DNA of 64,000 bases from an uncultured Oceanospirillaceae bacterium (GTDB lineage: Bacteria; Pseudomonadota; Gammaproteobacteria; Pseudomonadales; Balneatricaceae). This document shows positions 9,437-18,088 of this stretch, one piece after another; the stretch's first letter is position 1; each line of letters starts with the position of its first letter. The translations under genes were made by a program, and so were the position numbers. The notes under the pieces are model-generated. The model worked only from the letters and a program-made list of their open reading frames with translations. It made no database searches and was not told the DNA's origin. The DNA lies in assembly GCA_913057435.1 (NCBI GenBank), contig CAJXNY010000008.1, positions 62,001 to 126,000 of the forward strand, read 5' to 3'.

Positions 9437-9452
9437 GGATCGAGCACTCCTT

Positions 9453-10619
9453 ATGTCAGTCGGTATTGACGAAATCAGTTTTTACACCTCCAACTATTAC
9501 TTCGATCTTCGAACGTTGGCTGAGGTGCAGAACACCGATACAGAAAAGTATTATCAGGGTATTGGTCAAGAAAAAATGGGTATGGCAGCGCCAGATGAAG
9601 ACGTTGTCACAATGGCTGCCAACGCCGCTCTGCCACTGGTCGAGCGCGTGGGAACTGATGCTGTTAGTACCCTGCTGTTTGCGACTGAAACCGGTATAGA
9701 CCAGTCAAAGTCAGCGGGCATTTATGTTCATCGCCTGCTGAACCTGCATGAAAACTGCCGTGTCGTTGAGCTGAAACAGGCCTGTTACAGTGCCACAGCT
9801 GCGCTGCAGATGGCCTGTGCCCTGGTTGCACGCCAGCCAGAGAAAAAAGTGCTGGTAATTGCTTCCGATATTGCCCGTTATGATCTGGACTCTCCAGGCG
9901 AAGCAACCCAGGGTTGTGGCGCTGTGGCGATGCTGGTAACGGCCAATCCACGGCTGGTCGAGATTGAGCCGGAAGTGGGTAACTACGCGGAAGATGTGAT
10001 GGATTTCTGGCGGCCTAACTATCGGACTACCGCGCTGGTTGACGGTAAGTACTCCACCAAAATCTACCTCAAATCACTGAAGAAAGCCTGGGAGCACTTC
10101 CGTGAAGCCAGCTCGCTGGCATTCAATGATTTTGGCCACTTCTGCTACCACCTGCCGTTTGGCCGGATGGCACAGAAAGCGCATCAGCACCTGGCCAAGG
10201 TCAATCAGGCCGGACTGGATGCTGATCAGGTAGAAGCACAGATCGCCGATACGCTGCACTATAACCGTACCATCGGTAACAGCTACACCGCCTCGATGTA
10301 CATTGGTCTGACGTCGCTGCTGGAAAACTGTAAGCATAATCTGGCGGGTAGCCGGATTGGCTTCTTCAGTTATGGTTCGGGCTGCGTGGCTGAGTTCTTC
10401 TCTGGCAAGGTGGTGGATGGCTATGAAAAGCACCTGCATCGCGAAGCCCACAGTCAGATGCTGCAGGCTCGAACGGAGGTAGACTACGCCCGTTATCTGG
10501 AGCTGTATCGCTACCCGGACCCGCGTGATGGCAGTGATAACGAGATCGAAGCGGTTACGACCGGTCGATTCCGTCTGGCGGCTATTCGTAACCACAAACG
10601 GGAATACATCGCCGTTTAA
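9453..10619 (+). CDS. mvaS: Hydroxymethylglutaryl-CoA synthase
   Basis: A 388-residue thiolase-fold enzyme condensing acetyl-CoA with acetoacetyl-CoA. With the start at ATG 9453 the catalytic triad falls at Glu79 (FATETGID), Cys111 (KQACYSATAAL) and His233 (FCYHLPFGR). As I recall, these are the numbers used for the Staphylococcus aureus enzyme, which supports both the call and the start. The C-terminal FFSYGSGCVAEFFSG block is also typical. It follows fni by 16 bp in the mevalonate operon. Confidence 0.95.
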   Translation: MSVGIDEISFYTSNYYFDLRTLAEVQNTDTEKYYQGIGQEKMGMAAPDEDVVTMAANAALPLVERVGTDAVSTLLFATETGIDQSKSAGIYVHRLLNLHENCRVVELKQACYSATAALQMACALVARQPEKKVLVIASDIARYDLDSPGEATQGCGAVAMLVTANPRLVEIEPEVGNYAEDVMDFWRPNYRTTALVDGKYSTKIYLKSLKKAWEHFREASSLAFNDFGHFCYHLPFGRMAQKAHQHLAKVNQAGLDADQVEAQIADTLHYNRTIGNSYTASMYIGLTSLLENCKHNLAGSRIGFFSYGSGCVAEFFSGKVVDGYEKHLHREAHSQMLQARTEVDYARYLELYRYPDPRDGSDNEIEAVTTGRFRLAAIRNHKREYIAV

Positions 10620-10645
10620 CGTCCCTGTGATCGGGAACGCACTCT

Positions 10646-11644
10646 ATGCAAGCCATTGCCCCGGGCAAAGTCATTCTTAGCGGCGAACATGCCGTGGTGT
10701 ACGGGGCGCCGGCGCTTGCCGTTGCGACCCGTTGCCATATCCATGCTTGCTTTACCCCGCACAGTGCTGACGCTGTCAGCCTGTCGGGTTCTCTCCTTGA
10801 TAGCGCATACTCACTGTCTTCACTTGGCCCGCTAAAGGCGCAGCTGGATCAGCGTTTTGACGCCTTCAGTGCCGGTACGCTGGCAATAGACGCCGTGCTG
10901 GATAGCCCGGATCAGCTGATCGCCTATGTGTTGGCCAGTCAGCAGTTTTGCTGCAGCGGTGAACTGAGACTCCATTCTGAATTACCCACCGGCGCCGGTA
11001 TGGGCTCTTCGGCCGCGGCGATTGCGGTCACCCTGGTCATGGCTGAGGCTTTGATGCAGCAGCAAGGTGGCCAGCCGCTGAGTGCTGAACAACGCTTTAC
11101 GCTGATTCGTTATTGTGAGCGGCTGCAGCATGGTCGTGGCAGTGCCATTGATGCAGCGGCGGTCACCTTTGGTGGGCTGGTGCGGGTTGAATCTGATCAG
11201 GTAACGTCTCTGGACTGTGCGCTTGGTGAGGGCTGGTACCGGGTGAGCACCGGAACGCCGAGTGTGAGTACTGGGCACTGTGTGCAGCAGGTACGATCAA
11301 CATTCGCCCAGAGTGCTATCTGGGCCGATTTCCATCAGGTGACGGATCAGCTGCAAGCGGCGTTGGGTCAGCCAGACCTGGTGCATACCGCCGTCCGTCA
11401 TAATCATCGTCTGTTACAGCGTATTGGTGTGGTACCTATGACGGTTGCTGGCTTTATTGAGGCTGCTGAACAGCTGGGTGCCAGTGCTAAGATCAGCGGT
11501 GCCGGTGCGGTTGCGGGAGACTGCGGTGGCCAGGTGTTGTTGTATGCCCCCGGACTTGATATAAGCCCGCTGTGTGCAGCATTTAACTACCCTTATTTCC
11601 CCCTGCAGGAGGACCCTCAAGGTGCAAGACGGATCTCAGATTAA
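10646..11644 (+). CDS. mvk: Mevalonate kinase (GHMP family)
   Basis: A 332-residue GHMP kinase expected to phosphorylate mevalonate at C5. Visible motifs are the N-terminal APGKVILSGEHAVVYG, the ATP loop PTGAGMGSSAAAIAV near residue 118, GRGSAIDAAAVTFGGL containing the putative catalytic Asp, and motif 3 AKISGAGAVAGDCGG. It lies 26 bp after the synthase gene. Its 3' end overlaps the next kinase by 23 bp, and the ribosome site for that gene lies inside this coding sequence. Confidence 0.92.
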   Translation: MQAIAPGKVILSGEHAVVYGAPALAVATRCHIHACFTPHSADAVSLSGSLLDSAYSLSSLGPLKAQLDQRFDAFSAGTLAIDAVLDSPDQLIAYVLASQQFCCSGELRLHSELPTGAGMGSSAAAIAVTLVMAEALMQQQGGQPLSAEQRFTLIRYCERLQHGRGSAIDAAAVTFGGLVRVESDQVTSLDCALGEGWYRVSTGTPSVSTGHCVQQVRSTFAQSAIWADFHQVTDQLQAALGQPDLVHTAVRHNHRLLQRIGVVPMTVAGFIEAAEQLGASAKISGAGAVAGDCGGQVLLYAPGLDISPLCAAFNYPYFPLQEDPQGARRISD

Positions 11645-12557
11645 GGTTTCTGTCCCTGGCAGCATTATGCTGATGGGTGAACATGCGGTGCTGTTTGGCC
11701 ATCGTGCGTTGGCCTGTGCAGTCGACAAATATATCCACCTCGAACTGACCCCCCGCCAGGATGGCATGCTGGTGATCGACTCTGCGCTGGCCCAGTACCA
11801 GGCACCGTTGTCGGCGTTGACTGATGAGCCCGCGCTGAGCTTTGTCCTGGCAGCCGTGCGTCAGCTGGTAGAGCGGCTACCCGGCGGCGCAACCCTGAAA
11901 ATTGATTCCGAATTTTCCCACACCGTGGGGCTGGGCTCCTCGGCAGCGGTGACCGTTGCGGCCATTACGGCGCTGCGGACCTATGCCGGGCTGGGCTCTG
12001 ATCGGGCGCTGATCTTTAATGATGCGCTGGCGGTGGTCCATGGGGTGCAGGGGCGAGGGTCGGGTACGGATCTGGCGGCCAGTGTCTATGGCGGTCTGAT
12101 TGGCTACACCGTAGAGCCACAACAGGTGAAGCGCCTGCCAGGCCTGCCGCCCATCTGCCTGTATTACGCCGGCTATAAAACTCGTACCCCGGACGTGTTA
12201 CGGCGCGTGGAAGAGCAGAGCCGTAGTCAGACGGCACTCTATACGGAACTGTACCAGTTGATGCACCAGGCGACCCTGGCAGCTGAGGTTGCTATTCTGG
12301 CTGAAGATTGGCCGGAACTGGGCAAGCTGATGAATATGTACCAGGGTCTGATGGATGCGCTGGGGGTTTGTGACGCCACTATCGCCGATATGATCTATCG
12401 TCTGCGACAAAACCCACAGGTGCTGGGCAGTAAAATCTCCGGCTCCGGGCTGGGGGATTGTGTCATTGCGCTGGGTGTAGACCATGCCGATGCGATTCCG
12501 TATGAAGCCATTCCGGTGGCGGTTTCACCGCTGGGTGTTCAATTGAATAATGAGTAA
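11622..12557 (+). CDS. Second GHMP kinase of the operon, probable phosphomevalonate kinase
   Basis: A 311-residue GHMP kinase with VPGSIMLMGEHAVLFG, the ATP loop TVGLGSSAAVTVA, GRGSGTDLAASVYGGL and SKISGSGLGDCVIAL. By motif it looks like another mevalonate kinase, not like the canonical Gram-positive phosphomevalonate kinase. Operon position (after mvk, before mvaD) points to the 5-phosphomevalonate step; the order HMGR-IDI2-HMGS-MVK-PMK-MVD matches what I recall of the Paracoccus zeaxanthinifaciens mevalonate operon. GTG 11622 is chosen because AGGAGGA (11607-11613) sits 8 nt upstream. It overlaps the upstream and downstream genes by 23 and 8 bp. Confidence 0.8.
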   Translation: MQDGSQIKVSVPGSIMLMGEHAVLFGHRALACAVDKYIHLELTPRQDGMLVIDSALAQYQAPLSALTDEPALSFVLAAVRQLVERLPGGATLKIDSEFSHTVGLGSSAAVTVAAITALRTYAGLGSDRALIFNDALAVVHGVQGRGSGTDLAASVYGGLIGYTVEPQQVKRLPGLPPICLYYAGYKTRTPDVLRRVEEQSRSQTALYTELYQLMHQATLAAEVAILAEDWPELGKLMNMYQGLMDALGVCDATIADMIYRLRQNPQVLGSKISGSGLGDCVIALGVDHADAIPYEAIPVAVSPLGVQLNNE

Positions 12558-13560
12558 AACGATGATCAGTAAAGCCCAGGTAATCCAGCCCTTTCTACCC
12601 GCAACACTGACGCCGGGTGAGCGGGCCGAGGCGTTTGCTCCCAGTAATATCGCCCTGTGTAAATACTGGGGTAAACGGGATAAAGAACTGAATTTGCCCA
12701 TCAATGCCAGCCTCTCTGTCTCACTGGCACATCTGGGCAGTCGTACCCGGATTACCCCGGCACTGGACGGTGCTGACCATGTGTTGCTTAACGGTACCGA
12801 GTTGACCGTGGACAGCAGTTTTTCCCGTAAGGTGATTGCCTTTGTCGACCTGTTCCGGGGGGCGCTGGCACAGCCGCTGATCATTGATACCCATAACAAT
12901 ATACCTACTGCAGCGGGACTGGCCTCCAGTGCCTCGGGGTTTGCTGCCCTGATGCTGGCGCTTGACCAGTTCTACGGTTTGCAGCTGGCCCCTGAGCAGT
13001 TGTCTGCTTTTGCCCGTATGGGCAGTGGTAGTGCATCACGCTCCATTTTCACTGGCTTTGTTGAATGGCAGATGGGCAACCGTGAAGACGGTATGGATAG
13101 CCATGCTGTCCAGCTGCCAGCAACCTGGCCTGAGTTGCGGATTGGCCTGGTAAAAGTCGCCACGGGTGAGAAGAAAGTAGACTCCCGTGCCGGGATGCAG
13201 CGCACCGTCGAAACGGCGCACCTGTATCAGAGTTGGCCGCTGCAGGCTGCAGCTGATCTGACCCGCCTGCATGACGCCATTGTCGAGCATAATTTTGAGC
13301 TGCTGGGTGCCACCGCTGAGCAGAATGCGTTGTCGATGCATGCCACCATGATCGCCAGCTGGCCGCCACTGCTGTACTGGCAGCCAGAATCGGTTGCCGC
13401 TATGCAGCAGGTCTGGGCACTGCGTGAGCAGGGGGTGCCGGTTTATTTCACCATGGATGCCGGTCCAAACCTGAAACTGCTGTTTACCGCTGAGCATGAA
13501 TCGGTGCTCAGTGCAGCCTTCCCAGGCCTTGAGGTGGTAGCGCCGTTCGGTCAGCCATGA
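12550..13560 (+). CDS. mvaD: Diphosphomevalonate decarboxylase
   Basis: A 336-residue GHMP-fold enzyme converting mevalonate 5-diphosphate to IPP with ATP. Diagnostic blocks are ALCKYWGKRDKELNLP near residue 37, SLSVSL, PTAAGLASSASGFAALM (ATP loop), SRSIFTGFVEW with the catalytic-site Arg, DSHAVQL (usually DSYAVQL), and YFTMDAGPNLKLL with the catalytic-region Asp. The Tyr-to-His change in DSHA is a minor deviation. The ATG overlaps the kinase stop by 8 bp, and its own stop overlaps the polB start by 4 bp. Confidence 0.95.
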   Translation: MSKTMISKAQVIQPFLPATLTPGERAEAFAPSNIALCKYWGKRDKELNLPINASLSVSLAHLGSRTRITPALDGADHVLLNGTELTVDSSFSRKVIAFVDLFRGALAQPLIIDTHNNIPTAAGLASSASGFAALMLALDQFYGLQLAPEQLSAFARMGSGSASRSIFTGFVEWQMGNREDGMDSHAVQLPATWPELRIGLVKVATGEKKVDSRAGMQRTVETAHLYQSWPLQAAADLTRLHDAIVEHNFELLGATAEQNALSMHATMIASWPPLLYWQPESVAAMQQVWALREQGVPVYFTMDAGPNLKLLFTAEHESVLSAAFPGLEVVAPFGQP

Positions 13561-15893
13561 CAATGGTCGCGCCGCAGCGGGGTTACCTGCTGACCCGCCA
13601 GCAGCGTGACTATGGTAGCGGTATTGAGTTGAGTTACTGGCTGAAGGGGCCGCAAGGGCCTTTTCAGATCAGTATCCCGAATCAGGAAGCAGTGCTGTTT
13701 GTACATGACCGCCAGGTGCCTGCCGTGCAGCGCGAACTGTCTGGCTTATCGGGCTGGCGGCTGGCCAAGGTGCAGCTACGGGATCTTAATTGTGAGCCTG
13801 TCCACGCACTTTACTGCCAGACGTTAAAGGCTCGTCGCCGATGTATCGAACAACTACAGCGTGCCAGTATCGCCTTGCTGGAAGACGACATCCGCGCCTG
13901 TGATCGTTACCTGATGGAACGCTTTATTCAGGGCGCAGTCGCGCTGCATACTCGACCAGCGGGGCCTGTGCTGCGGGCTACTGAGCTGGTTCCCACCTTT
14001 CGCGTACTCTCACTCGATATCGAAACCACCCTGCGGGCTGACTGTATTCACTCTATTGCCCTGTATGCCGACGATTTTCAGCGAGTTCTGATGCGGGGAG
14101 AGGGCAGTAGCGATGCGCTGGTCCACTATCAGGCGGATGAGCGTGCGTTGCTGCAGGCGCTGGTGCAGGCGGTACAGGACTATGACCCGGATATTTTTAT
14201 CGGCTGGAATGTGGTCGGTTTTGATTTCCGGGTGCTGGCTGAGCGGGCAAAAGCCCTGAATGTCCTGTTGCCGCTGGGGCGGGATCAGCAAAACCTGCAG
14301 GTCCATCAGGCCGGTAATGGGATGTGGTTTGCCCGCATGGCCGGGCGGGTCGTGCTTGATGGTATCGATACACTGAAAGGGGCGACCTGGCAGTTCGAGA
14401 GCTTTTCGCTGGAGTATGTCAGCCGCCAGCTGCTCGACCGCGGTAAGCTGATTGACCATGTGGATGTACGCGGCGAAGAAATTCAGACCCTGTTCCGGGA
14501 TGATAAGCCGGCTCTGGCTCGCTACAACCTGGAAGATTGCCGGCTGGTCTGGGATATTTTTAACAAAGCCCAGTTACTCGATTACCTGGTGGAGCGCAGT
14601 AACCTGACCGGCCTTGCGCTGGACAAGGTGGGCGGTTCGGCGGCCGCATTCGATAATCAGTACCTGCCGTTGCTGCACCGTCAGGGCTATGTGGCACCGG
14701 AATACGCATCCGGTCAGTCGGGGCTGTCGGCACCGGGTGGTTATGTCATGGACTCAAAGCCGGGGCTGTATCGTCATGTGCTGGTGCTGGATTTTAAAAG
14801 CCTGTATCCCAGTATCATCCGCACCTTCTGTATCGACCCGATGGGGCTGACCGAGGGGATGCAGGGGGCAGACGCTGATCCGGTGCCTGGTTTTAATCAG
14901 GCACAGTTCTCCCGTCAGCAACATATTTTGCCAGGGCTGATTGAGCGATTGTGGCAAGCCCGCGACCGCGCCAAGCAGGCTCGCAATGCACCGCTGTCCC
15001 AGGCAATAAAAATTATTATGAACAGTTTCTATGGCGTACTGGGCTCCAACGTCTGTCGGTTTTTTGATCAGCGGCTGTCCAGTTCCATTACTCTGCGCGG
15101 TCATGAAATTCTGTTGCAGACCCGTGATGAAATTGAACGCCAGTTTGGCTATAGCGTGATCTATGGTGATACTGACTCAGTGTTCGTCTGGCTGGGGGAT
15201 GGCTGTCAGGATGAGGAGGCCGACCGGCGAGGGCAAGCGCTACAGGACTACCTTAATGGCTGGTGGCAGACGCACCTGACACAGCGCTTTAACTTGCCCT
15301 GTCATCTGGAGCTGGAATATGAAACCCATTACAGCCGCTTTCTGATGCCCACCATGCGCCACTCCGATAAAGGCAGCAAAAAGCGCTATGCCGGACTCAA
15401 GCGCAGCGCTGATGGCAGTACCCGGATGGTATTCAAAGGGCTGGAAAATGTGCGTACCGACTGGAGTGGGGTGGCGCGTTCACTGCAAGAGCAGCTGTAC
15501 GAGCGCATCTTTCTTGATCAGCCATGGCGGGAGCTGGTTAAAACGACGGTGCAGCAGGTGCGTGAAGGTGAACTGGATGATCAGCTGGTGTACCGGCGGC
15601 GGTTGCGTCAGCCGGTGGCGGCGTATACCAAGAACCGGCCACCCCATGCTCAGGCGGCTGCAAAAGCCAATGCCCAGGCGATAGCGCTGGGACTACCCGA
15701 GCCTTGCAGGCCCGGCCATCATGTGGCGTATGTGATGACGGTCAACGGTGCAGAACCGCTGGAATACCGGCAGTCGGCCATTGATTATCAGCACTATATT
15801 GATCGCCAGATCGAGCCGGTAGTCGATACCATCGCCCAGTTTCTGGATGAGAGTTTTGAAGGCCTGACAGCCCCGCAGCTGGGGCTGTTTTAG
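13557..15893 (+). CDS. polB: DNA polymerase II (family B)
   Basis: A 778-residue family B polymerase, close to the E. coli Pol II length (783). The proofreading exonuclease motifs are LSLDIETT (Exo I), GWNVVGFDF (Exo II) and YNLEDCRLV (Exo III). The polymerase motifs are DFKSLYPSIIRTF (A), MNSFYGVLG (B) and YGDTDSVFV (C). All catalytic acids are present, so it should be active in translesion synthesis and fork restart. Start ATG 13557 overlaps the mvaD stop (ATGA), so it is translationally coupled to the mevalonate genes, a pairing with no obvious functional logic. Its stop lies 12 bp from the convergent sulfide:quinone reductase. Confidence 0.96.
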   Translation: MTMVAPQRGYLLTRQQRDYGSGIELSYWLKGPQGPFQISIPNQEAVLFVHDRQVPAVQRELSGLSGWRLAKVQLRDLNCEPVHALYCQTLKARRRCIEQLQRASIALLEDDIRACDRYLMERFIQGAVALHTRPAGPVLRATELVPTFRVLSLDIETTLRADCIHSIALYADDFQRVLMRGEGSSDALVHYQADERALLQALVQAVQDYDPDIFIGWNVVGFDFRVLAERAKALNVLLPLGRDQQNLQVHQAGNGMWFARMAGRVVLDGIDTLKGATWQFESFSLEYVSRQLLDRGKLIDHVDVRGEEIQTLFRDDKPALARYNLEDCRLVWDIFNKAQLLDYLVERSNLTGLALDKVGGSAAAFDNQYLPLLHRQGYVAPEYASGQSGLSAPGGYVMDSKPGLYRHVLVLDFKSLYPSIIRTFCIDPMGLTEGMQGADADPVPGFNQAQFSRQQHILPGLIERLWQARDRAKQARNAPLSQAIKIIMNSFYGVLGSNVCRFFDQRLSSSITLRGHEILLQTRDEIERQFGYSVIYGDTDSVFVWLGDGCQDEEADRRGQALQDYLNGWWQTHLTQRFNLPCHLELEYETHYSRFLMPTMRHSDKGSKKRYAGLKRSADGSTRMVFKGLENVRTDWSGVARSLQEQLYERIFLDQPWRELVKTTVQQVREGELDDQLVYRRRLRQPVAAYTKNRPPHAQAAAKANAQAIALGLPEPCRPGHHVAYVMTVNGAEPLEYRQSAIDYQHYIDRQIEPVVDTIAQFLDESFEGLTAPQLGLF

Positions 15894-15905
15894 CGGCCGT
15901 AAAAC

Positions 15906-17186
15906 TTAGTCGTCGCTGCGCAGGCGGGTAATGCCGAACGCTTTCATGATGTATTTCTGATACACCGGCTCGGCGTTACCGTTCTTCATATTACGGATAA
16001 AGTATTTCTCGAATGCCACTTTGGCCAGGTGGACCCACTTACCTTTGCGGGCCCAGGTGACGTTACGGGGTGGAATTTGCGGCAGGGCAACGAAGGCCAC
16101 GCCGGTATCGCCCATATCAGCGAGGCAGACGGTGTTCCAGGTGGCTTCCTCTGAGGGTTCCTTGCCGTCAATTTCATCCCGGATGTTATGACTGATGGCG
16201 GTGACCATACTTTCAATCATCAGGCCTGTTTTAGGTGTGCCGACAGCCAGCGGGGTCGCCTCAACCGGTGGAATAGCAATACCAACCCCCAGTGCATAGA
16301 TATTCTTCCAGCGGCCATTGCGGTTATGCTCGTCAACTGTGACAAAACCCCGTGGGTTTACCAGTCCTTCTGGAGCATCGTTATACAGGTCGACTCCTTT
16401 GAATGGCGGCATCAGCATGCTGTAGTTATTGAGCAGCTCGTGCTGCTTGATAACGTTACCCTGTAGATCATGTTCATTTACATAGATGGTTTCTTTAGTG
16501 CAGCGCGCTACACTGGCATTGGCAATCCAGTTGATATGACGCTGGCGCAGTTCTGATTCCAGCAGAGTTTTTGAATCGCCGACACCGCCCAGCCCCATGT
16601 GGCCGATGTAGGGCTCCGGGGTGATAAAGGTCATGGGGACTTTGTTGCGGATTTTGCGCTTGCGCAGTTCTTTATCCATGATCAGTGCGAACTCGTACGC
16701 GGGGCCAAAACAGGAGACGCCGGGTACTGAACCGACCACGATATGGCCCGGTGCCTGGCAGAAGGTTTCCCATTTGTCATACGCTTTTAAAGCGTGGCCG
16801 GTGGTGCAAATGGATTGCGTAAATCCATCAGGCCCCAGCCCTTCAACTTCATCAAACGCCAGTTTTGGCCCGGTCGCCAGAATCAGGTAGTCGTAGTCCA
16901 GCACTCGCTCGTCCGCCAGAATCAGACGGTTATGCTCGGCATCAATACGATGGGCGGCACAATGGATAAAGTCGATCTCTTTGCGCCGTAACGGGCCTTC
17001 CAGTTTGAAGCTGATATCTTCCGCTGCCCGCCAGCCGACAGCCACCCAGGGGTTGGAGGGTACAAAAGAGAAGGTGTCGGTATTAGATACAACGGTGACC
17101 TGATGTGCACTGCCGAGTGCTTTCTTGATGTCGTAAGCCATTGGCAGGCCGCCAGTACTTGCTCCCACAACGATAACGCGGGCCAT
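15906..17186 (-). CDS. Sulfide:quinone oxidoreductase-type flavoprotein
   Basis: A 426-residue FAD-dependent oxidoreductase that would oxidise sulfide (to persulfide or polysulfide) and pass electrons to quinone at the membrane surface. The N-terminal dinucleotide fold is VIVVGASTGGL, and ILATGPKL is the second FAD motif. Three cysteines at 127 (SICTTGHAL), 159 (GVSCFGPAYEF) and 354 (NTVCLADMG) match the redox-active trio of characterised SQRs. The C-terminal basic, aromatic stretch probably anchors the protein to the membrane. It is monocistronic and divergent from a GNAT gene. A short palindrome at 17222 may be its operator. No persulfide dioxygenase or rhodanese lies nearby. Confidence 0.88.
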   Translation of the reverse strand: MARVIVVGASTGGLPMAYDIKKALGSAHQVTVVSNTDTFSFVPSNPWVAVGWRAAEDISFKLEGPLRRKEIDFIHCAAHRIDAEHNRLILADERVLDYDYLILATGPKLAFDEVEGLGPDGFTQSICTTGHALKAYDKWETFCQAPGHIVVGSVPGVSCFGPAYEFALIMDKELRKRKIRNKVPMTFITPEPYIGHMGLGGVGDSKTLLESELRQRHINWIANASVARCTKETIYVNEHDLQGNVIKQHELLNNYSMLMPPFKGVDLYNDAPEGLVNPRGFVTVDEHNRNGRWKNIYALGVGIAIPPVEATPLAVGTPKTGLMIESMVTAISHNIRDEIDGKEPSEEATWNTVCLADMGDTGVAFVALPQIPPRNVTWARKGKWVHLAKVAFEKYFIRNMKNGNAEPVYQKYIMKAFGITRLRSDD

Positions 17187-17221
17187 AGAGATCTCCTTGA
17201 ATTACATTTATTTATTCTTAT

Positions 17222-17235
17222 TTAGATCAATCTAA
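17222..17235. promoter_or_regulatory. Short inverted repeat upstream of the sulfide:quinone reductase gene
   Basis: TTAGAT-CA-ATCTAA, a 6-bp inverted repeat with a 2-nt centre, lies 36 bp upstream of the ATG in an AT-rich region. It could bind a dimeric repressor of the ArsR/BigR kind, but no such regulator gene is in the window. Single occurrence seen; speculative. Confidence 0.3.
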
Positions 17236-17416
17236 TTTAATAGCATTCATGCGATCAGGATAAAAGGTTTATCTGGCTACACTTTGGTCGATTAAGCGGA
17301 CTATTTTTCTGAATAGAGTGCCCCGCTTCTAGCGAAAAAGAGCGTTGTAACAACTGTTTACAGAGTCTTTGTCAGTCGATATTGTCAGCGTTTAAAAATG
17401 GACAGGAGTCTAGGTA

Positions 17417-17908
17417 ATGCCGAGTGAAAGCATTCGTGAAGTCAGGCTGTCGGATCTTGATCGCTGTTATAAAATTGAGACGACGGCGTATGAAGGTGAT
17501 GAAGCGGCAAGCAGAGAAAAAATTCAGACCCGGATTGAGATCTGGCCAGCCGGGTTTATTGTGTTGGAGCATAACGGGCAGGTGGCCGGTTTTATTAACA
17601 GTGGTGCCGCCTTTGATGTCGAGATGTCCGATGAGGCTTTTAAAGAGTTGAAAGGGCATGATCCCGATGGCCCTAATGTGGTGATTATGTCCGTGGCTGT
17701 TGATCCTGAATTCCAGCGCCAGGGTATGGCCGGACGGTTGTTAACAGCCTTTATTGAACGGATGCACAGTTCCGGTAAGCAGCGTATTCTGCTGATCTGT
17801 CAAACCCGGCTGATTGATATGTATGCCAGCCACGGTTTTGAATACCTGGGTGAGTCAGCGTCTGAACATGGTGGTCTGAGCTGGCACGAGATGGCGCTGA
17901 CGCTGTAA
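17417..17908 (+). CDS. GNAT family N-acetyltransferase (RimI-like)
   Basis: A 163-residue GNAT protein. Motif A is VAVDPEFQRQGMAGRLL near residues 94-110, preceded by the beta-bulge strand VVIMSVAV and followed by a MYASHGFEYLGE motif B, the usual single-domain layout. It is similar in size to RimI-like and aminoglycoside-type acetyltransferases, but the substrate is unknown. ATG 17417 has AGGAG 10-15 nt upstream (gacaggagtctagg). It is divergent from the sulfide:quinone reductase gene with a 230-bp shared control region. Confidence 0.82.
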   Translation: MPSESIREVRLSDLDRCYKIETTAYEGDEAASREKIQTRIEIWPAGFIVLEHNGQVAGFINSGAAFDVEMSDEAFKELKGHDPDGPNVVIMSVAVDPEFQRQGMAGRLLTAFIERMHSSGKQRILLICQTRLIDMYASHGFEYLGESASEHGGLSWHEMALTL

Positions 17909-18088
17909 ACCATGTATCGCAGTGCAGCATTCGTTGAGCGCTGTCATGCTGCTGACCCAGAACAGTGGGTATACTCGTTGTTTCAATACGCGCGACTTTA
18001 GTCGATATACGTAATATTGCTGCACTGCAAAATATCGTAAGCTTCAACTGTCTATTACTCCAGCACAAATGAGGAAGGTACCGCCCCC

